Of a stretch of 64,000 nt of DNA, positions 10,601-23,230 are shown in pieces (position 1 is the stretch's first letter; each line of letters opens with the position of its first letter). Below the pieces are notes generated by a model that saw only the letters and a list, made by a program, of their open reading frames with translations, was not told the origin of the DNA and ran no database searches. Both the position numbers and the translations under genes were made by a program. The stretch comes from Dioscorea cayenensis subsp. rotundata (Eukaryota > Streptophyta > Magnoliopsida > Dioscoreales > Dioscoreaceae): contig NC_052474.1 in the NCBI RefSeq assembly GCF_009730915.1, positions 2,887,501 through 2,951,500 on the forward strand. Direction: 5' to 3'.

Positions 10601-13600
10601 CCCCTTCAACAGATGGGCCTAAAACTCTATGCACAAGTTCATTAAAGACATGTTGGTCCCATATTTTTTCATCAGCTAAGAGCACCTCCTTCCACTCTTT
10701 AGCCAGTTTTTTAGAAGTTTCAGTGGGGCGCCAATGAAAAATCCCAATATTGTAAGCACCACTGACTGCCAGATTTGCAGGAATAGGACTAAATAAGCTG
10801 TTGATATTATTGTTTCAAAACTGAGAGAACACATTGAAAAGAACACCATCGTGATCAAACAACTTTTATTGATCATGTGTTTAGATTCTTTAGAATGCCT
10901 CAAAAAGTCATGCTTGTTGTAAACAAAGAACACGGAGAACAAAAATATCATCATGGGCAATAACATGGGAAAAAAACAGAGAAAGAATTTGTGCACATTT
11001 GTGATATTACAGACCCAGTATCCACGAAATTGTCAGCATTCCTACTAGATTATATGGTTATTTGAATAATTAATCTTCAACTGGTTGTTCTTAGCTTAGG
11101 CATATAGTTTAATTTTCTAAATAAGACAAATATGCACCATCATGTCTCCAGGAAAACTAAGATGTCAAGAGCTTGAAAACCTGCACCACATACCTCCTCT
11201 GAACAATATTAAAAAAAGGATAGAAATGCATCATGAGTTGCATCAGACCCATATCACATATCTATTAGATGATACCAATATATCCCACAACTACACTGAG
11301 ATGCAAATCTAGCAATGATCTGATATAAGCAAACTAAGAAACAGACTTAAAGGTACTCGTGTGTGCTGTCTGCCCATAGGATTCTTTTACAATAGATGCC
11401 ATCATTCATAGGTATAAACTTTGGATCTTCCGATTACCACGAATTATAGAGGAGAAAAATTTTTAATTTAAATATTTACCCTTTAAATCATGATAATCTT
11501 GCCAAAACAAAAGCTGAGTTAATAGCTTAAAGCTTAGAAACAAGCAGCATTTCAAAAACAAAATAAGACCCAGCAGAACCTTACCTTGCTGCCACAAATC
11601 TAAACTGTCATCGGTAACTGTTGGTACCACTTGATCACTTGATGTCAGAACATCTGCTTCAGGAAAACGAGCAAGATAGGGAAGTGGATTCTGTTTTAAA
11701 GCCAAAATTCACTATTAAAAAACTGATTGATTGCTATTACCAAAAAGATAATATCCATTGTCTATGGGGAGCTCACACCATTGAGTGAAAGTATATTTTA
11801 TCGCATTAAATGCTAGATGATCAGATCAATAACAAGGCTTCCTAAGTAAAACCAAAGACGAGGGTATTGGTACACTGCAAATAACCAGAAATAAATATGT
11901 CTAAGTTCAAGTCCCTGCAGGCGTCATCTACAGCTAGCTGTCACAAGCTTGAATGGTTTCCTTGAAAAAATAAGAAATTTTGCACGAGCTTAATAGCCTA
12001 GGCTTTACACAGTGAAATAGGGCCCCCAATATGTCAGCAACTATCCTATGGAAAAGTACCTGATACAGGAAACAACTCAACTTTTTTTTCCTTGAAATCT
12101 AATATGTACTCAATGATTAGGTATCAGATACCTAAAGTAAGCATAATCTTTGATTAGTCAGAATGCATAGACATTAACACCTTAAATGTTCTCTTTTCTG
12201 AGAATTTTCTTTTGAAGTTCTTGATTTTCTTTGTTTTCCCCCATGTAGAGGACAAGCATTCTCCTCCACCACAAGATAAATGTTGTACCATGAACTTCAA
12301 CAAACCTTTGTTTTGATAGTATACATATCAAGTGATACCTTGCCAAAAGATTAGCTATGTGAACAAGTGAGGCCTACCTTTAGCCAAACCATGTCTGTAT
12401 CGCACATAAGCAGCTCATAGCCAAAGGGAAGCAGGGCATTTATCAGAAGAACTTTTTCTCTCCCCATCTTATGAAATGTAGGTGATCCCCAGCCAACATC
12501 CATTGTATTCATATTACTGCCCATGTCAAAGACAGGAACTCCTTTCCAATAAAGGGCCTCCAAAAGTTTGGAGTCCATTGCTCCTGTTTTTGGATTAGTG
12601 CCATTTTTAGTTGAACCAAAAGGTCTAGTATCTAAGATAAATCATAGGAGGAACATTTTACAGGGAGGAAAGCACACTTCCAAAAAGGATAAGAAATTAC
12701 CAACAAGAAGGTTAAAGACATTGAGTTCTGTCAAGTGTCTAACCCAGTTTAAGATAAAGTCCATGAATGCAAAGTTCCCAAAAGTAATGATGATGACATT
12801 ATCTTTTGCACGGTACTCAACCATCTCCTTTGTTAGCTGAAAGACCTTTGGATCTGGCATCTTCTTGTCAACCGGAACTTCCCATATAGCTTTTGTTAAT
12901 ATGTTTTGAGGTTTTTGTGCTGCATGAGAAGAATGATTTGTAGTGGTATGGGGAGTTGGTTCAGAGGCTGAACTTCCATTCTGGGATATCTCGCCAACTG
13001 CATCGAAGAACATCAACATTGGATATAAGTTTCACCCAGCCAAGCCATTTACGAATCAGACACTAGAGATATGATGGTAACTGATAAGAAAGATTAACAG
13101 AGAACACTCGTCGCAACATATGTTCAAATCACCAATTAATTTTCTCTTGATATAGGAACTTAAGGTACCAAGAAGGTTAATGAACTTTGAAGTACTACTC
13201 CGATGGGATCAGAAATATTACATAATAAACCCTCCATGTCGATAACCATAGAAACAACTGGATGGTAGTGGTGCCCAAAGGACACAACAAACAAAAGCAT
13301 CTAAAATTTTATCACGATTATCAAGTCAAAATTAAAATTTTAACACATGGATGAGCAATATCTTAACTATCATATCCTAAGCATGTTCTATCCATCGATC
13401 TATCAATCAATCAGATAAACAAGAGTTACTATTCACCAAATCAAAACCAATCCTGATCTCCCCCACGCATTCGTGCTTCAATTATTAAACGACAGTCATA
13501 ATGCACTTATTTAACAAGCAATTGCCCATCAAAGTCTATGAAACAGCTTGCCATGGATCCCAAACACTACAAATCACTTCCACAAATCAATGACGAATGA

Positions 13601-13866
13601 ATTCACACATCCAAGGGAGAACAAAACAAGAAAAACAAAATATAAAATCAAGTAATAAATCAGTAAAATTCACCATGGAGAAGAGAAGACGGAGGAGATG
13701 GGGAGTGTGTGTAGCCAGCGACAGGGAAGGAGAACTTCACGCCAGAGTTCAAGTTAGAGAAGATGACGATCGCGGAGAAGACGGCCCCCGCCAAAACGGC
13801 CACGTAGATGGACATCAATAGCGGCTTCCCGCCCGATCCCTCACGGGAGGCGCACCACCCCGCCAT
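7658..13866 (-). CDS. XEG113: XEG113-type extensin beta-arabinofuranosyltransferase (GT77), 13 exons
   Basis: Exons on the minus strand: 13674-13866, 12701-12997, 12378-12583, 11585-11690, 10509-10765, 10226-10361, 9580-9673, 9425-9478, 9036-9149, 8450-8548, 8247-8366, 7916-8002, 7658-7825. The predicted product is about 643 residues, matching the ~644 of Arabidopsis XEG113, with clear colinear similarity. In Arabidopsis this Golgi enzyme adds a further arabinofuranose to hydroxyproline-linked arabinosides of extensins. Visible features: a short N-terminal tail plus one membrane anchor (about residues 15-37), a DxD motif in CDTDMVW (exon 3), GWGSPTFHKMGREKV, and the C-terminal KRYVGIWCC / GHIYYDMFWDEKPGWKP block. 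The ATG at 13866 (MAGW) is chosen because the codon two positions upstream that could extend the frame is GTG. Two oddities: the exon 6/7 junction is one base short of keeping frame, and intron 12 starts with GC instead of GT. All other junctions keep frame. Confidence 0.93.
7826..7915 (-). other. Non-canonical GC-AG intron (XEG113 intron 12)
   Basis: The reading frame conserved with XEG113 (GFTDK then EKEEKF) requires exon 12 to end at 7916 with GACAAG and the intron to begin GCAATC. It ends TGATCAG at 7826. GC-AG introns are a minor natural class in plants and usually compensate with a strong AAG exon end, as here. No nearby GT gives both the frame and the conserved residues. Confidence 0.75.
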
Positions 13867-13872
13867 CCTCAC

Positions 13873-16419
13873 CGAAACCCTAGCCTCTCCGATCCCTCAC
13901 CCCCACGCTCTGCTCACCAAGGTCAGCGAAACCACAAGCGTGGACTTGGATTGCCGGACGAGGAGCACATGGAGCTGCGAAATGATACGAGATCGCCAAC
14001 CAAACTCACTCGAGGACTATAAGACTTTTGGAATTTTTTATATGTTATCATTTCCATTTTTTTTATATAATAATTGTTTATTTTAATCTTAAACTAGTGT
14101 TTTTTTTTTAAGTATTTATTGAAATTTCTGCCCTCACTGTTTTTAAGTATTTAATCATTTCCATTTATATGTTGGTCCGTGAGGGCATTTCTGCCCTCAC
14201 TGTTTTTGTTATGTTTCAGTTTGTTCTTTGCCTTTTGTACCACTTCTTGTGGATCTCTATGTATCTTTTATTCTGATTCTAATATATATGGTTTATCCAC
14301 TTTTTCAATTTCATTAAACTTGATATATTAATTTAATGATTTAATGAGTAAATCTCAATCTCCATCCTAATCATTCTATTATTACTCCTTTTCATCGTAT
14401 GTGTGCACTTCCAAAAGCTTTTCCATGTAACAAATTATTTGTTTATATACTTTAATTTAAATATTAATTTTTTTAAAATTTAATCTTAGTAATTTATTTG
14501 AATGCATTGTTATTTATCATTATTATCTTAAATGCACAACCTTTTAAGAAGAAGAAGAGAAAAATTAACAAAATGAAAAAATATATATATATATTTATAA
14601 AAAAAATAATTTGAATTATTTTAAATGATTAAGTGGGCATTTATAAAAGAATAAAGGAAGTGGTGCCTTATCATTACTCGTTGAATATGAAAGCATTTAA
14701 TAAAATATTTTTATTTATGAATTGTGCAGAGTACGTTTAACTTTAAAAAGCACTGACCATTTTTGGGTTTTTTTTTCACTAAATGAGAATTTGATCAACT
14801 CCTCACGTAGCATTAATTGAGGTAAAAAAAAACTTTAAAAAATTCAATCAATATACGTAAAAGGACAAACAAGCTAATAAATTGGAATTTTATGGTACTT
14901 GAAAAAAAATAATAAAATTTACCAGGAAAATAAACGAGCATGTAAAATAAAAAAATAAAAATAAAAATATGGTAGAAACTATAATTTTAAAAAGATAGTT
15001 AAATGTTTTAAGGAGATATGTAGATAAGTATTAATGTTTTGAGTGTGATTTTTTAGATTTTCTTTTTTTTACTTGTATACCTCTGTAAAATTGTGTAATT
15101 GTGTATACATGAAAAAAAAAATTATAAAAAGACATACCTCGCCCATATGTATGTTTTCAAATAAAATCAAATGTTTTGTGTGTATTTTAAAAAAAATTGC
15201 CATACATACTCCTCTATCTACATACTCCATTAATATATAAATATATATATTTTAATAAATGGTTAAAAAAAACTGTCCATGTATACTCTTAAAATTTTTT
15301 ATTTCATTAAATTAAAGATTTTTCATATATGCCTCTTAAAAGATTAATCTCATTTTTTCTTTATTATAGTTAAATCCTATAAAAATTTCAAATGGTGATT
15401 CATTCAATACTTTTTGCATATGCCCCTAAAAACATTCAAGCTAATTTTACTGATTATATTAAAAAAAATTAACATTACCGAGCATATAGCTTAGGTATTA
15501 AAACAAATTTAATTTTTATAATTATAAAAAATTGTGTATCTGGGTGTGTGTGTGTGTGTTTATATATGCAAAGAAATTGAATTTTATAGATACACATGTT
15601 GTTTGGATTTATTGAGAAATATGTATACAAGAAAGCGAATTTTCTGAATTATATAGGTTTAAAAAAATTAGAATTTATATTTTTATTAAGAAGTGCATTA
15701 AATATTACTAATCCAAGAATAAAGACTTCACTTTCCATTTGATTCTTTTAAAATCACAAAACTCTCCGGAATTATAGAAGTGCTCATATTGATGGTGATT
15801 GATGATCAGTGGTCACGTTCATTGTAATATAATATACGTTCTTTTAATTAATATTAAAATTCATCGCAATCGTATAATAAACCATGGCACAGTATTAACA
15901 TTAATGCACAATTTGCCAACATACACTCATACAAGCACTCAAAAGACTTATCAATGTTATCATAACTAAATTGAAAACTACATTTACAATGACTCCCAAT
16001 CCAAACCTTCATTTAATTTAATTTTATTTTTATTTTTTTGTACAAATAGATAACAAATATCCCTTATTTAAATAGTGTTAAAAAAATAGACATGTGAAAT
16101 GATAAACCGTGGCTCAACAATCTTTTAAAAACTTATAATAGAATAATGAAGATATGTCTTTGTGCGTCAAAAATTGACATATTAAAAATTATAATTTTAA
16201 AATATTAAATTTATTTTACTATGTAATTCTGGAGGGTTGAAGAATGTAACTTTTTTATAAACAATTCATACTTTAAATTAGTGTATAACACTTCATTTCA
16301 ATAAATAATTATATAACCGGGTTTTAAACTTGTCTCTGCCTACTCACAATTAAAGTGAGAACAATAAATCACTCTGCAATGAAGGTTCTTAGGTTCTTCC
16401 TTCAATTTGTTATTTTCCC

Positions 16420-16454
<35 letters not shown>

Positions 16455-16500
16455 AAACAAAATATTAAATAATAATTTCAAAAATGTATCAAGCTTAAAA
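13873..16500. other. AT-rich divergent intergenic region between XEG113 and BOLA4
   Basis: No gene found. The two flanking genes point away from each other, so both promoters lie here. The first ~150 bp are GC-richer (XEG113 leader). The rest is very AT-rich. It includes a cluster of short related phrases near 14930-15450 and an (AAT)n microsatellite at about 16421-16453. Confidence 0.7.
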
Positions 16501-16506
16501 AGGCAT

Positions 16507-16523
16507 CACGTGAGAACCACGTG
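16507..16523. promoter_or_regulatory. Two G-boxes (CACGTG) 11 bp apart upstream of BOLA4
   Basis: CACGTG occurs at 16507-16512 and again at 16518-16523, each followed by AGA. The start-to-start spacing is 11 bp, about one helical turn, and the pair lies 107-123 bp upstream of the BOLA4 ATG. G-boxes bind bZIP and bHLH (PIF/MYC) factors, so same-face dimer binding is a reasonable inference. Confidence 0.6.
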
Positions 16524-16629
16524 AGATTTAATTTTGGAAAGGGGAAAAATCTAAAACTCTGTGAAAATTAAACGGATTACGTCGCGCGTGCCAGGAACGC
16601 TCAAAGAAGACGAAGAAGAAGAAGCCGCC

Positions 16630-19600
16630 ATGAGAGCTCCTCAAGCTCTGATGCTGCGATCCTCCTCTCCGATCGCCGCTTTCTTTCGGCGCCCTTCTAC
16701 TTCTTTTCTCCCCGTCGTCTCCTCTCGTTTCGCCAACTCAATTTCATCGTCTTCATTCCAGGGTTTCTTGAACCCCATTCGTTTTTCACCTGCTACGAAG
16801 CTCGATCTCAAATCCGTTTCTTTATCTGAACCTGGACATGGATTCGGAGTGTCTCCGGCACGGAGGTTGTGTAGCGTGCGGGCATCGCCGGTGTCCGATT
16901 CGGGGTCCATCGACATGCCCTTGATGCAGTCCATGGAGAAGAAGGTCTTTCTTCTGACAGTCTCTTCTTTGATTTATTGTTGATTTATATTGGTTCTGTG
17001 TTTTATTGAAGTTTTTGAAGAGGTTCCACACTAATTGACATTAGTCTTAGTTTGATGAATAGATTGTTCTATTGAGACTAGCTGCAATTCTCTTACTAAG
17101 ATGGAAAAATGGTAGCTTGAGTGATTTGGTGATGTATCTTTCGAACAGAGCTTGATTGGGTGATGCCAAAAACTCATATTAGGAGGCCGGATAGAAAAAA
17201 ATTGATTGGTGAACTCATCGGAATGTTGTAAACTCTTAAGTGTTCCTTTGATGTCCTAGTGACCTTTTTGGTTTGTAAGTGTGAACAATTGAATAGACAG
17301 GGAAGTGCTTGTCTTTAGGTCTTCCAGGCGCTCCTAGTGAGCTACTGTTTATCCCTGGGAAGCTCATCATGTAACTTGCGCTAGTAAAATACAAATTTGG
17401 ACATGATTGCATTGCCTATTTTTGCTTTCCTTGACTTTCTTGGGATACCTTATGTAGTATTATTAGTCTGTGGTATGATTGGATGACCATAAGATTTAAT
17501 TCTTATATGAATAGTCCTAGCCATGTGATCTTTTGGTCAAACTATGTAAGATATGTAGCAAGCATCTTTCAGATACACGCATTCCTAACCTGTCAACCTC
17601 CTTCCTTTAAATGCTTGATACTTTAATATAATCTCCATGATCCTTTGCAAATTTCCCGATTTCCCTTCTTATCTGTCCATTTTTTGGATCCCTCATGAAT
17701 GAACTCTGTAGATCTGACAATTAATGACAATAATTGTTTGTTTATGTACAGGTTATTTGCTTTTAAATAAATAATATATTGCTAAGTGCTTTATTACATT
17801 TTTTTTTGTGGTCAATAAATATGAAATGAAGTTTGCATGTGACTTTAATTTATGTGGTTACTTCTTTCTAAATTTTCATTGTGTGATTGAGTTTTATTCT
17901 TTGATAGTACCGCTTTTATGTTTCATTTGTTGTTATTCATAGGCATGAGAGTGTTTTTTTCCCTCTATTTATAAGGTATTTTACTGGTATTCAAAACCTT
18001 TGTCAAAAAAATTAGTCAGCATTTTATCCACCATTCTTCCCTAAAGTTTTCTAATCATTATTTGAATTCATCAAACCTGACCACTATTCCTCTTATTTTA
18101 TTTTATTTTATTTTTTTTACAAACTCTCTCGTTTCAAACTGAATAATGTTTCATACAGTTTTTTCACTTTAAAAAGTGATGGTCTGTTGAAATGATTTCT
18201 TTGACTTATTTTAAATTTTTAATTAACCTGTTAAAGTAACTCCTCTTCTTTTTTTTTAATGATTCTTTACTCAACTCAGGCAGCCAGCCTGATGCTAAGT
18301 TGCTAACCGTTGCCAGCTGATATTTTGTAAAGTTACAGTGGTCTTGATAGCTACCACAGCCTATATAGATTGAATATAGATCCCTTAATCTTGTTCACTG
18401 TTGCTAAATGCTTTGTATAATGCTTCTTCACCTAGTAACCACTCACAATAACTGATTTAAATCCCTTCACTTTTTTTGTTTGATGTGCATAAATTTTTTC
18501 AGGAGGCAGTTGCTTCAAGTCATATTAGCTTTCAGAGTCATCGCTAATATACTTATTCCACTTAATGCTTTGATATTCCTCTTGCTTTCTATCATCAACA
18601 TTTGTATATGTTTTTGCATGGTGGCTCTTTCAAAAAAGTTTTTTTTTTATTTGTTCCTTCTCTATTAGAACTCATCAATGTCTACCAGATTTGTATGCTT
18701 AGGAAATGTGCAAAACATGGATGCATTTTGATTGATCTAATAGAAGATTACTATGTTCATGCATTTCTTGCAATTCACATAATTTTCATTCTTGTTAATT
18801 TACGAGTTCATTCTTGATATGAAGAACAGATTAAAGAGCATCTGAATGCGGATTCGGTCACTGTCAAAGATGCATATGGAGATGGTCGGCATGTGAGGTC
18901 AGCTTCTATTTTTACTATAAACAACTGTATGAAAAGCTTATTTTAATTGTGGTTTTATACTCTCATTTCTGTGCAGCATATCTTGCATTATATGTGAGAT
19001 ATGTTGGTATATTCTATTATGCCTTTATTTTTATGCATGTGCTACATTATTCTTCTTTTGATCAGTTTTAATCTTAGGTAAACATGAAAACTTTTTCTTA
19101 ACACTGATGTTCTTTCTTGTTCTGGGGACATGCATGCTGTAGCTGATTGGTCTAGTGAATTGATTAATCAAATGGAGTAAAGAAAAGAAATAAATGCAGT
19201 ATTATAAAGTGGAGTAAGTAAGGCAATTAGTGTATATCATACTTCCCAGTTGTATAGAATTGCGCACATGAGTGGCCTATGAGGGAATGAGAATAAAACA
19301 CTGGTTATGATTGATGATATTGGTTGGTGATGTGGCACTGGTATCTTTAGGTTTTTTTGGTGGGGGTGTGTGTGTGTGTGGGGGATGGGGGGGGACTATT
19401 TTTGTTTTTAATGTATAAAGATGTGATACTAGCATTAGTGGACAGATTAATTAATGATTTGTATAAAATTGATAATTGCTGGAGCCTGGATGGTTGTGAT
19501 TTGATATGTAGGAGTTTTATTATGGTTTACTATCCAAATTACTGACAGAAAGTGATAATTATTAAGGACAAAGAAGATATTTGGCATAACCTTATATCAT

Positions 19601-22600
19601 ATTATTTGATATTTATTATTTAGTCTTCCTTTGATGTATGAAATTATGAAATGGCATGGAATGTTGTATGGGATAATTTCTTGGTTGCTCTCAGCAGGAA
19701 TTTTGAAATGATATAGACTTTGCCTTGTTTTGTTCAAAAAGGCATGAAGATAGCCTTTATCACTCTTTGTTTTGTCACTCAAAACAATTTATATATATTC
19801 GTATTTTCAACAGAATCATTCACTTAAATTTAGGAGTGATTTGGTAGCTTTGAAATGATCACTGTTTTTTTTTTTGGCAGAGTTATTCGTGGAACATTAT
19901 TTAATTAGATCGTTTGGCCTTTCTTTATTATGTAATGCATGCTCAACCTGTGAAGAATGTTAAGATCATTGCACTTTCATTCATTTACCATCATTTTGGT
20001 TTAATATATAATTTTCACTTCAAAGTGTTGGCGCTCTCACAGAAGCACCTCCTGATGAGTTTGGGATCAAAGCACAAAAGAATTTGGGTTGAAAAATATG
20101 ATTTGTCTTGGCCTATTTTCTCATGTCTGCTAACATGTATAAAGGCATTCAACTCAATAGGTCTGGTTTGAGGCCTACCTGTGTCTACTATTGCTTATTC
20201 AAATGAAGGCCTGGCTCAAGCAGACCTTGAACCCATCAGTTCCAAATCTAGCATGTTTGTTGGTATTCTTTTGTCCTGGATTGCTTTTATTCATCTTTTG
20301 GGGAATTGTGCCTGGGCCTGGCTGCCCAAGTATTGGGGATTTGGTCTGATTTCTTTGACCTGGGTTTCTTTGGTTCGCTATTAAATCATGTCAGGGCATA
20401 GTGGTTATAAGCCTGTTGGACCCATGGACCTATTCTTAATATTAACCTTCTGAGCTATTACTGTTTCTATCACCTGGATGATACTCTGCTTTCTGAAGAA
20501 AGATTTTGGAAAGGCTTACATGGATGACAACAATTATTTCCAATTTTCCATATTATGTCTACTGCTTTTTTGTTTCACTTATTGGCGCCATGTCATCTCT
20601 GTTACTTTATGTTTACTGCTTGATTACCATATGCATCCAGGAATAATTTTATATAGATAGGTCTGATAACAATCTTCTGATCACCATTCTCTTTCTCTAT
20701 GGATTCTATTTCAGAATCCTTCACCTCCTAATTCACCTAGTTATTTGACATGAAATCTTTGCTATGGTGAGTTGGTGCTTCAAATGAAATTATAAAATCA
20801 CATCCCTGCTATAAGTGACAAACTCATTACTGTAATTAGTGAAATGAATCCAAGTGGGTTGAGTCTCTTGAAGGAAGGTTCATACATCCCCACTTGATCC
20901 ATGCAACATGTCTGCATTGGACCAGTATGCATTCTATAACTTGTGGAAAGGGATAACTGGTGTTATTTTCTCAAACCTCTCTATGCAGACCATTGTGAGC
21001 TAATTTTATGAAGGCATTGCGCACCTAATACCATTGTCCTGTGATGAACAAATTCTCTCTCTTGCCATTTTTTGGGTATAAACTTAAGTTGAACAAAGGC
21101 AAATTTGTCTGGATGCAGCTCTTCTCAACATAGTGTTGCCATTAACCATATCTTAGCTTTTCAAATAGATCACGCCCTTATTAAGCAATTTTTTGTTACC
21201 CCTTAGACCTATGCAATGAAGAACTCATAATGTGGGCACCGACTTTAAGTTTGCATAGAACAATTGCAACACTTCAAAATGTTTGAGATGGAACAAGTGG
21301 GTGGGGATATCATAATGATGAGTGTAGGACTTTAATGTTTTTCTACTAATTTGTTCCATCGTCAGAGAAAAAATTATTAATAACCCACTGAACTTTATAC
21401 ATCTGCCTGTAGATTTTTTTTGTGGGAAAAGAACTGAACCACTATCATTGTCGAGTAGTATTTTTTTACTTTAGTTTACCATCTTTGGCCATATATTCAA
21501 GCTGCACGTCTTCTATGCTATCTTTTGAAGTTCTTTTTGGTTCCTCCATATTATTTTCACTTTTATCTTTCTAAGTTCATGAAATAAAGACTTACCATCA
21601 AACTTCATCTTCAAGTCCCCATTCTAGTACAACATTTTAGAATCCTTTTAGCCAGTTCATTCTTCTCGGAAATGCTCTCGGGCCTATTTTGAAACAGATA
21701 TGAAGCTTTGGAATTAATTGTCAAAAAAGGGGGCCTATTTGTTGGTGTAAAGTTAGTTTCTTTTATGCTTTATCATGTTAATGTTGTCATTCGTGCTTGT
21801 TGATGTTGGTAGCCTTTGTCTTGTACATCTTGCATTCTTGATCAGCATTAGTTTTAGAGCAGGTCTCATAGACATTTTCTTTCACATTTAGAAAGATGAA
21901 ACATGTGGGCCCCCTATACTAAATTCCTTCATCTGAGCCTGTTTGTATCTCTATCCTTGGGGAGATTTATGGTCAAACTAGACATTAAGTGATCAGGTCT
22001 TCTTTATGGGCCATTACTCTTTAATTACCTTTTTATGCATTTTTAGTGAGCCCATGGGTGTGCGCCTTTTCTATTTATTGAAAAACTTTGTAGCACCATT
22101 TAAAGAAAATTAAAGGTCTTGTTATCAAATCGTTCAGATGTGATTTGAAACCTAGTTTCAACAAAGTGAAATAGTTTGAAGCATGTGCTCTTGATTTTGA
22201 ATTTGTTTAGGGTTTTCTGATATGCAGCAATATAAAGATTTATACTTCAGTATCTGTTCTGTTTGATCTGAAGACTGTCAGGATTCATAGAAACCTGCAC
22301 TAATGCAAAGCCATTGCTTGGTTGCCTTGACAAACATGGTACCGTTAAGAGATTCATGATTCATCCTGCTCATGGCTTGACAGTCAATCTCTGGAAATGC
22401 GTGTGCTATTCCTTTTAGGCATTCATTGTGTGGATATTGTGGAATTGGCCTTTTTTGAAATTTCATTTATCATGTAAGGCTACTGTGTTTACTTCTCTCC
22501 TTTTTCACCTTGCAGCATTGATGTCATTTCAACAGCCTTCGAGGGACAATCGTCCGTAAATAGGCAGAGAATGGTGTACAAAGCAATCTGGGAGGAGCTT

Positions 22601-22669
22601 CAGAGCACGGTCCATGCCGTTGACCAAATGACCACCAGAACCCCCGCAGAAGCTGCAGAAAACCAGTAA
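16630..22669 (+). CDS. BOLA4: BolA-like protein, BOLA4 type, organelle-targeted
   Basis: Three exons: 16630-16944, 18830-18897 and 22516-22669, giving 178 residues with all junctions in frame. Residues 1 to about 90 are rich in Ser, Arg and Pro with few acidic residues, as in a chloroplast/mitochondrial transit peptide. Residues ~98-165 form the BolA domain, with [23 protein letters not shown], then [11 protein letters not shown], then the [14 protein letters not shown] helix and the VHAVDQMT end. BOLA4 partners with CGFS monothiol glutaredoxins through a shared [2Fe-2S] cluster. The ATG at 16630 has a strong GCCGCCATG context; a longer frame to 16561 begins with GTG and is not used. Intron 1 (1885 bp) and intron 2 (3618 bp) are long. 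Intron 2 holds degenerate, non-coding sequence and a G-rich tract near 19362-19396. Confidence 0.93.
19362..19396 (+). repeat. G-rich / (GT)n tract in BOLA4 intron 2
   Basis: GGTGGGGGTGTG is followed by more GT repeats, then GGGGGATGGGGGGGGA. Three long G runs on the sense strand, separated by a (GT)n loop and by AT, make a candidate G-quadruplex, since the 8-G run can supply two tetrad strands. Confidence 0.55.
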
Positions 22670-23230
22670 TAAATTTTTGGCTGAGGTACCATGAAATCTG
22701 AGTGTAACTTCCTCTGCACCATGCACTTCACATTTTACTATATTTTTTTTTTTATGCGAGAATTCCACCGAACAGACTTTTGATGCCACAGGCACAGATC
22801 AGTGGGCTTTCTTATGTGCTCTTAATCATTTTCTCAACTTTTTATCAAACTTTATCCTAGTCCTCTCTCAGCGAGTTCAACATCAATGCTTTCTAATATC
22901 CAGACTTAGCTTTCTTTCCAAAAGGTACATGCCCCCAGTAGTCAAAAGACATACACCTTTACTTTCATGCAATCCTCCTTGTAGATTTTGGAAACAATCC
23001 TCATTTACTGATATCCACCCAGAGTGCTTCTGTGCATCAGACTCTGTTAACTTTTCTTTGTTATCCAGCATGCTTATTATCTCAAAATCACTCTCAGTTA
23101 TGTGCTGCTTCTAATTTCTTATACGCACTAATTATCCTTGGTAAATCATATCATCTGTTCTGCAGACTATGACAGGCAGAACTTCTCATCAGTTGAGCAT
23201 TAATCCAAGCTACAGGTATACCACCTAAAA
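22670..23230 (+). other. Likely 3'UTR of BOLA4 with possible spliced 3'UTR exons
   Basis: Sixteen bases after the stop codon lies a good donor (GGCTGAG|GTACCA, 22685/22686). A good acceptor (TTCTGCAG, ending 23165) and a second donor (CTACAG|GTATAC, 23215/23216) then frame a 50-base candidate exon with no similarity to coding sequence. This suggests alternative or 3'UTR splicing; without transcripts it stays a motif-based inference. Confidence 0.4.

Noticed and set aside
16561..16629. N-terminal extension of BOLA4
   Set aside because: The extension begins with GTG, not ATG; the ATG at 16630 has an excellent context and is followed by a transit-peptide-like sequence.
19900..21300. Possible gene or retroelement inside BOLA4 intron 2
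   Set aside because: Short open frames and some GC-richer phrases are present, but no transposon or protein motif could be followed beyond a few residues.
22278..23114. Several short minus-strand frames around BOLA4 exon 3
   Set aside because: They are antisense or intronic shadows without conservation.
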